From NCBI GenBank assembly GCA_032718565.1, contig JAVGVS010000011.1, forward strand, positions 5,342,869 through 5,406,868: 64,000 nucleotides of DNA, read 5' to 3'. A model generated the notes under the pieces. It was not told the origin of the DNA. It ran no database searches and was given only the letters and a program-made list of their open reading frames with translations. This DNA comes from Distichodus sexfasciatus (taxonomy: Eukaryota > Chordata > Actinopteri > Characiformes > Distichodontidae). Within the stretch, counting starts at the first letter, position 1; every line of letters begins with the position of its first letter. A program made the translations under genes and the position numbers. Below are positions 29,365 through 40,950 of this stretch, piece by piece.

Positions 29365-32300
29365 CTAGAATAAGACAAAAAAACAAGAATGGCTGTTAGT
29401 ATTCTTATGTGTTGTTTGTCAGCTTCTAGCTGCCCGATTTAGACTGAGCTTGCACTACAACACTACAACTTATAAAGGAATAATACATTAACATTTTTGT
29501 GAGTTTATATTTGCCAACTGGTCTTGGTTCTGATTGAGCATCTGGGGAGTTTAAACTAAGACTAGGGAGGCACTACACTTTACACTAGGAGACTGTCCCA
29601 TGTCCAGTCATGAAACTCGAAAAAAATGTTATAGAGCCATTGTCCTTTTTACCCCTTGCCATTTTCTGAAGTGACTGATAGGCTTTAAGGAATCTGAGGC
29701 CAAAGTCAGTTAAAACTTAAAGTGTAAAGCCAGTTTTAGGTCTTCAATAGGCTACTCAAACCCAGACTTACCTGGGAGTCTTTCAGGCCAAGTTTGGTCG
29801 CCAGTTTCTTCCTGTCTGGTTTGCTGATATACTTCTGTTTTTGAAACATCTTTTCCAGGGCTTTGCGCTGAACGTCTGAGAAGACGGCACGTCTCAGCAT
29901 CCCCCTCCGTGGTTTCCCCCTTGCCGTCAGCGGCCACGAGAAGGTCCCAGGTATAGGAACCACCGAGGTTGAGGCTGTTAAAAGAGAAGCAACAATTTAG
30001 CCTGTCAGACAGAGGGGCTTATCGATACAAAAATAAATTTCCTCTGCCTGACTTCATTCAATGCGACCCGCTTGAGTGAAGCAGCTAATTAGCACATTGC
30101 TTCGCCTCCCGAATGCATTGGTATGGTAAAAAGGCAGAGCAGCCATTCTGTGTTTCAGAGGAGGATATAAAGTGTTAATGAAGCGTGCAGAGTAATTGTG
30201 TAGTAATGAACTAACTGAAAAAGGCTTAAGACAGGCCACTAAAGCCATATATTACAGGGACAAAAGGGATTTACACTTCGAAACTAAACACAACTGCATG
30301 CCAAGATCATTTGAAGAATACTGATGATGGGGATCTTATTTTTGCCTCCAAATTATTCTCATTAAATGAGCACCAAAAGCTGTGGGTGATGAAGTTGTTT
30401 TGTTGACGTATTCACATGGATGTGAAAAGAAGCCCATTATCGCCGCCCTGAATAACCGCCAACTATTCCAAACTTCTCTCAAAGGCTGTTTGTATGAACC
30501 TGCTGAAAAAGACCATCGTAGGCCAGCCTAGATTTCAAGAGGGTTCTGGTTTGATGCTGAACATGGGTTATAAATGCAGTTTTAGGTGGTTTGCCAAACT
30601 GATTTTAGCAGGACACTGATTTAATCTGAACCATAAAGGCATAACTTACTTGTGAGTGCCTTAAAATGTGTTTCAGAACCCTTTGAGCTGGTTTTGGATT
30701 TGAAACACAGGTAAGATGGTTTGCCAAGCTAACTTGGTGCCAAAGTTGTCTTAAATGTTTCAAAAACCAAATTGTTTTCCTCAGCTAGAAATGGTGCGGT
30801 ATGGTGTTATATATTATAGTAGGACTTCTGTTTAGAAACCCCCAAATATCCTTGGGCCAGTTGAACAGAAATGTCCTCAACTTCAACACCATAAGATTGT
30901 GGGCTCATTTATTTTTTCATATTCAGATTGTAGGCTGTGCCACCGCTCATTTCGGTATTTCTTCCTTGGCTCAGGCATCCTGTGAAGGCGCACTGCCATG
31001 GTCTTGTGAGAATATGGGACCCTTGAATAGCTGCTAATAGGGTATTAGTCCATGACTGGTAAATGCCCATCAGCAGCATGCTTAAGTCAACGCGGGGTCT
31101 GTGTGTGGCTGCCCGGAGGGAGCGGCCCATTGGTCACGGTGCTGAGGCCTTTGTCACCCATCAGCGGCGGAGTGCACGGGCACGGTGGGAAAAAGGCGGC
31201 GATGAAGAGACGCCGGCGGCTTCCTTGTGAGAAGGGACCCGCCTTAAATTTGGACCATGACAATCCGGGCTAATTTGTAGATCAGGCGAACAAAATGTCA
31301 GCAGTCAGAGCGCTCGCTAAATAGGGGCGTCGAATTGGCGAGACTGATTTCACCAAATTTCACAAATTGCCGAGACTGATTTTTAGGGGGAAAAAAAATA
31401 AATCGACAAGACTGATTTTTACAAAATCCACAAATTGGACATATTTTGGAAAACGCAATCACTGATTTAGGAGACTCATTTCGCATAGTGGTACGATATT
31501 ATTTTAGAAAACGAATTACAAATTAGCGAGAAATATTTGAGAAAAGTCCGCCAAACTGACAAGACGCGTTCTAAATAAGGCCTACAAACTGACGCGGCGG
31601 ATTTTACAGAATTTTGCAGATTAGCAAAGCTAATTTCCACAACTGCGAGACTAACTGCTGCATTTCAGGTTAACTTTGGTAACTTGAATGAGTGAGTAAA
31701 TAAACAAATAAATAATGACATACCCGGAAAATACGAAGTCCTGAGGAATGGATGGAATGACGCATCGAAATAGGGGAAGGGAAATTCTTTAACAGGCATG
31801 CCGTGGATTGGAGGTGACGATGCTGTTACACAAAATAAAAATGTAATATTATATATACATGAAATTTGTCTTTGATGTGTGAATATAGTAATCATTCACA
31901 AAATACCACTATTCACTATGAATTTAAATGCATTTGATTTTATTTAAGTCGTATTAAAACTCTTATGCAATTATGTCTTATGTCTAGATAATAGATATGA
32001 CACAAGACAGGACACATATAAAGGAATGTATACTCCATAACTGTTCAGAAACGCCTACCATTTCGTGTGGATGGCGCCAGAATGGCATTTACTCCAAACT
32101 TCAGATAATTCGGGTCGTTGCTGGAGAGCGCCGTCTGCGGCGAGCTGCTTCTCTTTGGGCCGCAGGAGGATAGCGCGGTCGGGGCAAGGCCAAGGGTCGG
32201 AGCCGCTGTGGCCGGAGGCGATGCTGCTGGAGACGGAATGGTCCTGTGAATGTAGCCTGAGGGTCTTCCGATCCGCAACAAGTCTTCCACTCTGAAGCTA

Positions 32301-32410
32301 GAATGCGCGGTAAGGGTGGACTGTAAGGTGTGGGGCAGAGAGAGAGCCGCGGAGGGTCGCAGGAGGGGCGGATATACCGCGGGTGGGGCAATAACGCTCG
32401 GCAACATCAT
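29089..32410 (-). CDS. dbx1: dbx1, developing brain homeobox 1, complete, four exons
   Basis: Complement of 29089-29364, 29772-29974, 31724-31822 and 32059-32410; 930 nt, 309 residues, all introns GT-AG. Start at MMLPSVIAPPAVYPPLLRPS, as in other vertebrate Dbx1 proteins; the longer upstream extension of the frame is 5' UTR. The N-terminal half has FRVEDLLRI and LKFGVNAIL, hydrophobic motifs of eh1-like type expected to recruit Groucho co-repressors (family knowledge). The homeodomain is at about 175-234, with helix 3 IWFQNRRMKW and the conserved extension NSKERELLSTGGCREQ. The C-terminus is acidic and ends EEITVS. Dbx1 patterns progenitors in the ventral neural tube (p0 domain, V0 interneurons) and hindbrain. 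The a/b paralogue is not resolved. Confidence 0.95.
29772..29974 (-). CDS. dbx1: dbx1 exon 3, homeodomain helices 1-2
   Basis: 203 nt: VVPIPGTFSWPLTARGKPRR, then GMLRRAVFSDVQRKALEKMF and ending GLKDSQ at donor gtaagt. It holds homeodomain positions 1-44. Confidence 0.96.
30410..30490. promoter_or_regulatory. candidate conserved element in dbx1 intron 2
   Basis: A GC-balanced, repeat-free block (gcccattatcgccgccctga) in AT-rich intron between exons 3 and 2. Conservation is not testable here. Confidence 0.3.
31080..31290. promoter_or_regulatory. candidate GC-rich enhancer block in dbx1 intron 2
   Basis: About 200 bp of unusually GC-rich, repeat-free intron containing ccattggtcacggtg (a CCAAT-type core) and gggctaatttg (homeodomain-type TAAT). 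The short open frames do not have exon boundaries. Confidence 0.35.
31318..31645. repeat. degenerate ~34-bp tandem repeat in dbx1 intron 2
   Basis: About eight to nine units built on aaattggcgagactgatttt plus ca(c)aaa; examples begin near 31330, 31364, 31403 and later, more decayed ones to 31640. Confidence 0.6.
31724..31822 (-). CDS. dbx1: dbx1 exon 2
   Basis: 99 nt: SSPPIHGMPVKEFPFPYFDA and SFHPFLRTSYFP. Acceptor tgtaacag, donor gtatgt on the minus strand; one base is carried across each junction. Confidence 0.94.
32059..32410 (-). CDS. dbx1: dbx1 exon 1
   Basis: 352 nt from the tandem ATG ATG at 32410 to donor gtaggc. It encodes the N-terminal region with FRVEDLLRI and a Ser/Pro/Ala-rich low-complexity stretch, then LKFGVNAILAPSTRN. 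GC content is high. Confidence 0.94.
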
Positions 32411-32557
32411 CGCACCGACTCCGTTAAAATAAGACCAAAATGCAAAAAAAAAGTATCTGCGTGGAAGTGTTGAGACCCTGCAATCGCTCGGGTAGATTTT
32501 TTGGTCCAAGAGCTTAAGACTGACAAACTCTAACCCCTTCCCTCTCTTCAGCAGGGG

Positions 32558-32564
32558 TTTTATA
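32558..32564 (-). promoter_or_regulatory. dbx1: dbx1 TATA box
   Basis: TATAAAA on the minus strand (context cactataaaacccc), about 150 nt upstream of the dbx1 start codon. A start site near 32530 and a 5' UTR of about 120 nt are inferred. Confidence 0.6.
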
Positions 32565-32669
32565 GTGGACGGTTAGTGAAGCCCCCTTTCAGGGCTGACA
32601 GCCCGAACAATGAAGTTCAACAAAGTTCTCCACACGGGCTCCCTTTCAGAACGAAATCTGAGCGCCCTG

Positions 32670-32674
32670 ATTGG
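32670..32674 (-). promoter_or_regulatory. dbx1: dbx1 upstream CCAAT box
   Basis: CCAAT on the minus strand in the context ggtCCAATcagg, about 105 nt upstream of the TATA box, the usual spacing for an NF-Y site. Inferred from position and motif only. Confidence 0.5.
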
Positions 32675-33399
32675 ACCGAGAAAAAAGCAATTTATGAAGC
32701 GACAGAACTTCATAAGCAAGCAATCTACAACATCTCTCTCTCTCTTGCACAAAGAAAGTGAACTCATCAAATTCATTTACCAAATCATTATAGGCTGCTC
32801 TGTGTTATGGGAGACACGCTGATTAACGGATGAGGAGGAGAGAGAGTTTCAACAAGGCCCATGTAGGTTATGTAGATCGATTGAATATTTCATTTTCAAT
32901 TAATTTTGGAAACCAATAAAGAGTAAGGTAATAACACACTAAAATCTGGCATAAGCAGCAACTCATCATACAATCACACAACACCAACGATAGTAATAAT
33001 ACATTTTGTATTTGAATTAAAATTTTGGAAACTAGCAAAAGAAAACCTAATTACTACAAGAAGCTACACGCATTCATATAAATCATAGACAAAAATAGTA
33101 ACAAAATTGTGTATAACCACTATAGATAACCACTAGTGTATAACCACTATAGATTTCGAAATTTAAAAAAGAAATTCAATATAAAGGACAACAATAGAAC
33201 AAGAAAACAGCAACAACAAAAAGCTATACGATGTACTTTAACTGCGAACTTAACAAATTACAGTGAATGTAAATACTTACCGTTAAAATCCAAATTAACC
33301 TTACATTTAAAACTTAAATCTTTAATTTTAAGATAATCTTTGTAACACTTCCATATCTGCTCATGCTGTGAGTTTTAATTTTATGATAATCTTGGCACT

Positions 33400-33880
33400 T
33401 CTTACTTTTGGAGGCACTTTTTTTTGCCTTTTCATTAACATTTTCATCTAGTTGAAAGGTCCCGCTTGTGTGTGGACAGTGTTTGATGTGGAGGGTCGGG
33501 GTTAGTTAGCGGTGTGTGTTGGAGGTTCGGTTTGTGAGGCTCCTGCAGCGCGACGCGCGGCTCGGCTTAACGCGTTATGGTCGAGAGACGGTGATCAACT
33601 CATAACCCTGCTGATGAAATTGCTTATAAAGAAGAGAACAAAAGAATTTCTCCTCTTAAGTTTTTTTTCTTTGGATACACGCTTTTTTCTTAAAGATATT
33701 CCAGTGGGGCTGAGCCCCGCAGGATAAGACGTGTGACTAATGGCGTTTGACCGCTGCGCTGTCGGACGTTTTTCTGTCTCGCAAACCATTCACAAGAAAC
33801 TCTTTACCTTCTCATTTATCTCCTCAGAGTCAACCTAGAGAGGAGGGGGCGACGAGAGAAAGGTTGTGTGATGACACTTT
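33400..33880. promoter_or_regulatory. dbx1 upstream GC-balanced block
   Basis: A non-repetitive block about 1 kb upstream of the dbx1 start, with gcagcgcgacgcgcggctcg and two rough inverted copies of ccagtggggctgagccccgc-like sequence near 33700. Candidate proximal regulatory DNA. Confidence 0.3.
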
Positions 33881-34559
33881 GGATAAATCTCCATGAAATT
33901 TTGCCCCGGGCGCTTCTTTTTAACACAGACGGATCAGAGTAAATGATGTTTAAACGATATTTTCATATGTGTCTTTTATACATCTACCTTTTATCTTTTT
34001 TCAAGATAGCTTATCCGTGAAGAGAAATCTTGGATGGACATCAATTGACTTGTAGTTACCTGTGAGATTAAATGGGAAGACCTGTGTTTCAAGTGCCATT
34101 TAATTATTAGAGTGGATCTATATTATAACATCTACATGAGCCGCACCTAAAGTCATATATTTCATTTCCTATACGTGACGTAAGAAGGTTCCTAAATGAT
34201 CGTTAGAAAGCAAGGTTTCTAAAAACTCCATCACTGGAATATTTTTCAACAATTTGGATCAGTTTGTGATTTCTCCAAAGATCCTTCTTTGATACCTTTA
34301 TTTTTCATTAACACTAGACTTTTATTACATTTTTTATTACGGAATAATAAAAACAAATTTAGTAAAAATTGATAATAGGCGAAATGGTAAAAGCATGACA
34401 AGGCTAGAATACATTAATAACAATAGTAAATATTTGCATGTTGCGATTTAAAAACAAACGCCAATATTGTGTGCTTTAGATGTATATTTTCAAGAACTGC
34501 AGTTGTCTAGTGTTTTCCTTTTAGCCAAATTTGCTTAATCACTAATTGCTTCAGCTTAA

Positions 34560-34880
34560 ACAACTTTCATTCTGACTCAAGATAGACCAGTAATGGAACA
34601 TTCGTCATTAACCCACCATGTAATTATTCATGTTCATACAAAAGTGAAGGCCGATAGATTTGCATCTCGGCTCCTTTAGTGCTGTATTAAGAGCCGCGAA
34701 GCTGCGCCACTTTCTCACTTTCACTCAAAATCCAACCATTGTACCAATCAAGCAGATGGTGCGCAGGAAATACAGACTCCCCTCGATGACCGAGGCTAAT
34801 TTCTGCTTTTCACTACGATTGTTTTTCCCTTTAACAAATACAGGCAACACAGCTGGTTCAGCGACGAATTAAACCCATTA
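34560..34880. promoter_or_regulatory. dbx1 upstream candidate enhancer
   Basis: About 2.2 kb upstream of the dbx1 start. Repeat-free, with E-box CAGATGG, several ATTA/TAAT cores and a gaccgaggctaatttctgc segment. Candidate neural enhancer by composition only. Confidence 0.35.
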
Positions 34881-35379
34881 AGAGCTATTTATGAAATATT
34901 ACATATACTCGTCCATTGGGAAGCACATACTTGACACATGTAGTTTATACAAATCATCTGATGTAAAGTACCTCAGTCATATGATTTTGATAAATTAACA
35001 ATTTAAAGGGGAATATCAGGTTTTATATTCAAGATTTTAACTTGTCCGATACAGTTACACAAGTAAAAAGTGTAGTGATACGAAGACCTAGATCACTCCA
35101 ACACTCAAGTCTTTTGAAAGTGATTAAATGTTTGATTACATTTAAGAAAATGTCGATGAGATTATTTTGTGTTATTCTAAAATAATGGTATGTTCTGGTC
35201 GAGATGTTTTATGGCCTGAAGATGAAGCTCCTTTTAATGAAACTAATGAAATTAATTATTAAACACTAATAACCATAATAAGACGAATCTTTATCATAAT
35301 CATCCTTATTGTTAATATTGTTAGCATTAATAGTTAATTGTTTTAACTTAACATTTTACTGGAGAGGGGTTAGGGGGCT

Positions 35380-35640
35380 TTAACACGTTAAGCCGCGGGT
35401 TCGGCAGCATCTGTTTGCGCAGGAGCGCTGAAGGTGGAGCGTTCAGGAGATTAGCGATGCACCGAGATGCAGAAAACCCCTGACAGGCATTAAATCGATA
35501 TTAACTCCGCATTAAACATAACCCGAGTTTCAGCTTCGCTGCACCTGCCCACGACTCGGAGCTTCCACACAAAGCCGAGCAGCTTTACATACTCTGTATT
35601 GTGAGCTGGCCGCTGGTCAGATTTTCTACAAGTTGTTAGC
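35380..35640. promoter_or_regulatory. dbx1 upstream candidate regulatory block
   Basis: Repeat-free GC-balanced 260 bp with ttaagccgcgggttcggcag and cgatgcaccgagatgcagaa, lying next to the trinucleotide microsatellite at 35758. Confidence 0.3.
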
Positions 35641-35755
35641 TGCTCCAGACGTGTTATTGATAAACTGCTTATAATCAGACTGTATATACAATTGTTCATA
35701 TTGCTGCCAAAGCAAAGCAGACCCTTTTAAAGCTTTTTCTTCGCCATTGTTTGCT

Positions 35756-35757
<2 letters not shown>

Positions 35758-35808
<51 letters not shown>
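35758..35808. repeat. (TAA)n microsatellite
   Basis: About 17 uninterrupted TAA/AAT units, followed by ATT/GTT-rich sequence. Confidence 0.97.
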
Positions 35809-35809
<1 letters not shown>

Positions 35810-36599
35810 CCTATTATTATTGTTGTTATTGTTATTATTTCTGTTGTAACAAATTCCACAAGCTGTTTTTGTGGGGTTTATTTATTTATTTATTATAGGT
35901 ATTTTCATTTATTTATGCCACATCTTATAGAGCAGTTGTTTTTCAATCAATGGCCAAAGAAAGTTCAGGAGCAGCAGAACATTTTAAAAAATAATAATAA
36001 AAGAGTCTAAAAGTCTATATTTTTGCTACCCTGCAAGTATATACACAAGTACAAGTACATATACACATTGTTGTTTTTGTTGTTGATGCTGATGTAAGAT
36101 TTAATGTTTAATCTTTGTGGGTGGATTTATTGATACTGAGTATCATGCACGAATAAAAGACTTGGGAGATTTTACTGCAGCATTGACTACAATCTAGACA
36201 AACAGCTGATTAATGCTGTGTTAAAAGGATAACATATTTTGCTTACTTAAATGGGTACATGGATCCAGTTCTCTCTTTTTAATTATGTCCAATTTGTTGA
36301 AATAAATACATTAGGATACAGGATATATATAATGACCTCAAAAAATTTATTTTCACAAGCTATTATGGCTTTTTACAATTGTGACCAATAGTCACATATT
36401 CATCCTCTCTAAACATTTTTCTTTCCAACAGTTTATTCAAAACCTGAACTCTGAACTAGATCTGACTGTTCATTCCCCATAAACTACAGCAACAACAACT
36501 GTGTTTTGAGTCTAGAGAAGTCTTATAATTGGACCTAAATTGGTCACGGAAGCTCTAACCACATTAATGTGACATTGAGTTTTCTTTTCCTTATTCTAA

Positions 36600-37250
36600 T
36601 CTTATAAATGTTCACCAGTTTGGTAGATCTCATTCAAGTGCCCACCACCTGGCAGGTTCCTGAGGAAGAAAAGGGGAAAAAATCTTGTAAACGCCTGCAG
36701 TTAAATTGTATTCCAGGGAGAGCTGAAGCGTTGCCACGCAGCTTGAGAAAGGGAGCCATCTCTGTGGTTGTCAACATCACTTTAAATTAAAGGCCCAGTT
36801 CCTAACAAGCGATCACTACTGCAGATAAAATGACCCTCGGTCATGCTAACCTGGCCCATTCTTCTCCTCGATAGTTTTAATAGGAGAGCATTGGCAAAGC
36901 CACTCAGTGAGAATAGAGATGGGATGCAGACAAAAAGAGAGAGAAAACGAGTGCGGCCTTTTGGAGAGGAGAGCTCCCTATTTAAAGCCATAAATGCTTG
37001 CGTGGGGCGGCGGGGCAGCACCGGGGAGCTTGAGCCCATCAGCACAATCTTTGGCTTTGTTTTAGACCTGAACTCTCCAAGCAGGGGGAAAGCACCTTGT
37101 CGAAAGGCTCCCATTGAGGCCGGCTGATGGGTTGAGCGTGGGGGCGAGTCGGTGGCAGCCAGGGCGCTTGCGTTGCGAGCAGGATCCGGGGTTGTTCGCT
37201 GGCTGCTTGAATGGGGGACGCCAGCGCCCGTTGGCTGGCCGGTATTGATG
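36600..37250. promoter_or_regulatory. candidate conserved non-coding block upstream of dbx1
   Basis: Long repeat-free segment with many textured motifs (acaagcgatcactactgcag, tttaataggagagcattggc). Leads directly into the duplicated element at 37209. Confidence 0.4.
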
Positions 37251-37450
37251 TGTTTTAGCCGAGTAATCGGATTGTAAGTGAGCCGTGGTATTTATGTCAG
37301 TTCACATTTCGTCAAGTGCATAATATGCATGGCCGCGGCGTGGGGATCGGCCATTGAAAGCCGGCCTTGCAATTCATTGTTATATAAAGGCAAAGCCTCA
37401 TTTAATTCAAATATAATTCTCACTCGAGCATTTACAGATTGCTGTATTTG
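37209..37450 (+). promoter_or_regulatory. duplicated putative cis-regulatory element, copy 1
   Basis: The core at 37264-37315 matches 57361-57412 at 48 of 52 positions, in the same orientation, and includes ggtatttatgtcagttcaca. A weaker match around gaatgggg begins at 37209 and 57312. After the core, sequence unique to this copy runs on without repeats (to about 37450, aagcctcatttaattcaaat). Confidence 0.6.
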
Positions 37451-37999
37451 CATAACAGCAAAGAACTTATGCCTTTTCAGGGGCTGTGAGTGAGCGAGCG
37501 TGCGTATGTGAGTGTGGGTGTGCGAGTTTCTTATGTGTGTTGCCTTGCTTGGGCCCTATATGAGGAAAATGTAAGCAAAAGTGGGGAGTAAATGGGTTTT
37601 CTCACAGGGATAAGCAAACAGAAGGGAAGGAGAGAAGCCATTCAATGATATTTAGCTCTTTCCCACTGACAGAGCAATATGTCAACACTAAACGTGCAGT
37701 GGCAAGTGTAGTCCACCTTTAATGGCATGAACTCCCAGACGCTGCCATTTTACAGACAGCTCACATTGTCCTGCAGGTCTTTCACGTTGAGTTGCATTTG
37801 AGATTCTGTTTCACTTCTTGGAAACGCATAGCATATGCAGGCTTATTCAGAATATGTAAGCAGATTTTTAATTTGGAGAAATATTTCTTTTAAATATGAT
37901 TGACATTTGAAATTTTGGTTTGAAAATAATTTTGAAAACCTGTCATAGAACTGTAAACCTTGGAGGATGACGTGAATACACTTCGAGTTCTACAGAAAT

Positions 38000-38870
38000 T
38001 AAGCAATCTTAAGCAGTGTTAGATTGTTGAAGGCAGATTCCTTCCCCCAGAAAGATTTTGCAGATTTGATGCAGTTCATATGACTTGCCACAATGAGAAA
38101 TCATTTACAATTTTTAACTTCTTTTCCTAATTAAATTAGGAGTAAAGTTTTCTCAAGCCTCTTTGGGAACCATTAAAGATTCAAGCCACAATATCATAAC
38201 AGTTTTAAAACACTTAGTTATATCCATTTGTGGTGGGAGATATTTATTTTTGGGTGTAAAGTATGATTCTTTTGGTTTGAATTGTTTGATGAAACATTTC
38301 GCTTATACCGGTATCTCACATCAGCATCACCAGTCTGGTATGAATGGAACTTTGCTAACTTTAGTTATACAATAGTTAAATGCAATGCAATGTTAATTGA
38401 AAAACCCTTTGCATCCTATAATTAATTGTTGGATCTGCTGATACAGTTGGAACTGTGTGAGTAAATGCAGTAGTTAAAATTTTCCTAAAGTAATGTATGA
38501 ATAATTATGGAATGGATTTTTGCTGTTTATTGTTATGAAAGATGGTTGGTTTCCTGGGTTTCCATCTTTACCCCGATTCTAGGAATTGACATGTAAGGCT
38601 CTCGTTTTGGATTCAGGAGCATGCAACATCACTTCCAGTCTTTGTAGAACTTACTTTCGGCCCTGATGACACTGTTCATGTGTATGTGTGTTTATGTGTT
38701 TGTATTTGTAAGCACTCACGGAAGGACATTCTTTCGAAGCAGTTATTGGGACTTATTTTGGCCACATGCTCATCGAATTACACCTCCCCACTGTACTACT
38801 TTCAGAATGATACCATGTTGTTGCCTTGAACAATCTTTGAGTTTTAAGACTTTCTAACCATGGGTTGTTA
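38000..38870. other. AT-rich non-coding stretch
   Basis: No coding, RNA or repeat feature could be supported here. Similar featureless AT-rich stretches lie at 32830-33390, 33890-34550, 34890-35370, 36010-36590, 41300-42090, 45340-47400, 51350-52670, 52880-53710, 54200-55680 and 55970-56790. Confidence 0.5.
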
Positions 38871-38879
38871 AGCCAGGGA

Positions 38880-39560
38880 GTCAAGAGCAGTGTCAACCTC
38901 TAGGACGAAGTCTGGGTCTAGAGTGTTTCCTCTTTCTTGTCTGAATTTGGTGCTGAACACTCCAAGAACCCTAATATTCTCATTTGCCCGAACAGGCTTT
39001 GATGGTAGACAGCTCAGCGCCTGCTGCCAAAGCGATTCCCCATCCACGCTGCCGGTGCAGTGTCAGGCCTTTGAACCTGCTTCTCATCTCTGGGTATAAT
39101 CCACACCCTAGACTTTGATTTTGCCCACATCTCGCCCCTCCATATCCGAGCTCCCCTCCCTGTGCAGCGCCAATGCAGACACACGAAGAGTGAAGTCTGG
39201 TGTTAATATCAGCATGTCGGACCCAGGATTAATCCTAATCTCCCCTCTCTGTGCTGTGTGGCTCGGGGTTGAAAGCCATGGGCCACGAGCGGCAGGGGAG
39301 CGCCGGCCCTCGGATCTGCTGCTCTGGGATGGATAAAGCCAGCAGCGATGCCTGCTGGTGCAACGGAATCTGGACGGGATCCCCGCCGCTCGCGGCTTTC
39401 AGCACTCACTTCCTGTAGAGGGAGTGCGATATTGGCCTCCCGCTCCTTCGGCTCTGGGGAGGTTGCCCACTAACAAACTGCTCCTGCACCTTGTAAGCCA
39501 CGTCCCGCATACACATCAAAGCTGTGTGCGCTTCAGCGGAGGTTATGTGTGACTGTGTGA
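38880..39560. promoter_or_regulatory. GC-balanced candidate regulatory block
   Basis: Repeat-free, with aagcagcgatgcctgctggt-like texture and several CAGCTG/CAGCG sites. No exon signals or recognised protein. Confidence 0.3.
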
Positions 39561-40904
39561 GTGTGAGTGTGCAAGAAAGATTAATGTTAATCTCTGTAAG
39601 TAATATATCCTCAAAGAGGAAAAAGGGAAATGTAACAGGTGCATGTATGACCTTCTTCATCTACAGTCCTCTGTCTGCAGACTTTGAAGCATTAAAGATG
39701 GCATCAGTATTTTCACTCTTACCGCACATGAAATTGACGGAAAATCGGGGTTAATTTAATTCAAACACAGAGAAAAACATTAAGAAACCCTTTTTTTTTT
39801 TGGAAAAAAAAAATCAGAACATTTGGTGAAGCAAACCCAAAGTTTATTCCTTATTGGTTAATGAAAGTCAAGGCACAACACGAGAAGATGTGAAGGCTGA
39901 AAGAACATCTTCTCTTGATCTTCTTGAAGATCTTGAACTGAGCAAGCACTCCAAACTTAAACTCAGGCTCCCCCTGTCCACTGAGGGTCAAGAACAAGGG
40001 CTATAAAAGCCTCTAAAGTCCACCAGGATCTGTTGAACTTTGAGATATGTTATCAAGAGCCTCCTTCAAAGCCATCTGTGTATTCACTCTTGTCAAAATT
40101 TCTGTAGAAAACCCAAGGCAGCGACAACCCTAAAACTATCACAGCAGAAAACTTTAAACTGGCTGTTCCAGTGCTACAAGACAAATTTATTGGCCATCTT
40201 AGGCGTTAAAAAAGAGGAACCGGAGGCCTCTGCATCGAGCTGTGCACAAAACCCATCCATGAGTAAAGAGGCCGGCCTGAACACTTGGCCTGCCCAGCTG
40301 CCTTGAAGTGAATGGGGTTTTCTTTTTTTGAGGCCATTCACTGCTTTCTGTCCCTCTGCATACAATGTAGGTGTTACAGCTCAAAGAGAGAGTAAGAGAG
40401 AGTCACAGAAATAGAGGCTTGGCTCTCGAGTGACCATCTCGAGGGCTGTTTTTCATTCCCAGTCAGTCATGAAATCATTCCTCCTTCAGATGAGGAGGGG
40501 TCTCACCTCACAAAGACCTTGGGGGCTCCCAGTGACCCTCCCAACATTTTTATGGGACCTTTTCTATCTCCAATTCTAAATTTGATTCTGAATAAAACAT
40601 GGATCTTTACCCCCGCCAGCTATATATTTTTGAACTGGACCATGACAGAGCTGAGTTTTATTGGCCATGTCTGGAATATACAGTCTTCCAGATTCACGTT
40701 ACTGTTTTCCCCATTTTAGGGTTCACTACTTTTGGACTATTGACTCTCTTCCTTCTTTGGTACCTTATCATTCTCCAGAACTTGTGACAAAGGGAAGTCT
40801 TTGAGCAGTCTATAACCCTCACTGGGAGAGAGAGGAGTCTAAAGACTATTAGTGGTATGAAGAACACAAAGGAGTTGATGGGGGAAGCTGTTAAAAAGGA
40901 AGAC

Positions 40905-40950
40905 CTCCCTCCTCCTCCCTTCCCTTCTCCTCCTCCTCCTCTTCTTCTGC
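40905..40950. repeat. pyrimidine (CCT)n tract
   Basis: Strongly strand-asymmetric stretch of C and T (cctccctcctcctcccttcc and following). Confidence 0.85.

Noticed and set aside
32045..32509. Longer dbx1 start with about 33 extra residues before MMLPSV
   Set aside because: The extension is unlike any Dbx1 N terminus and lies in the predicted 5' UTR downstream of the TATA box.
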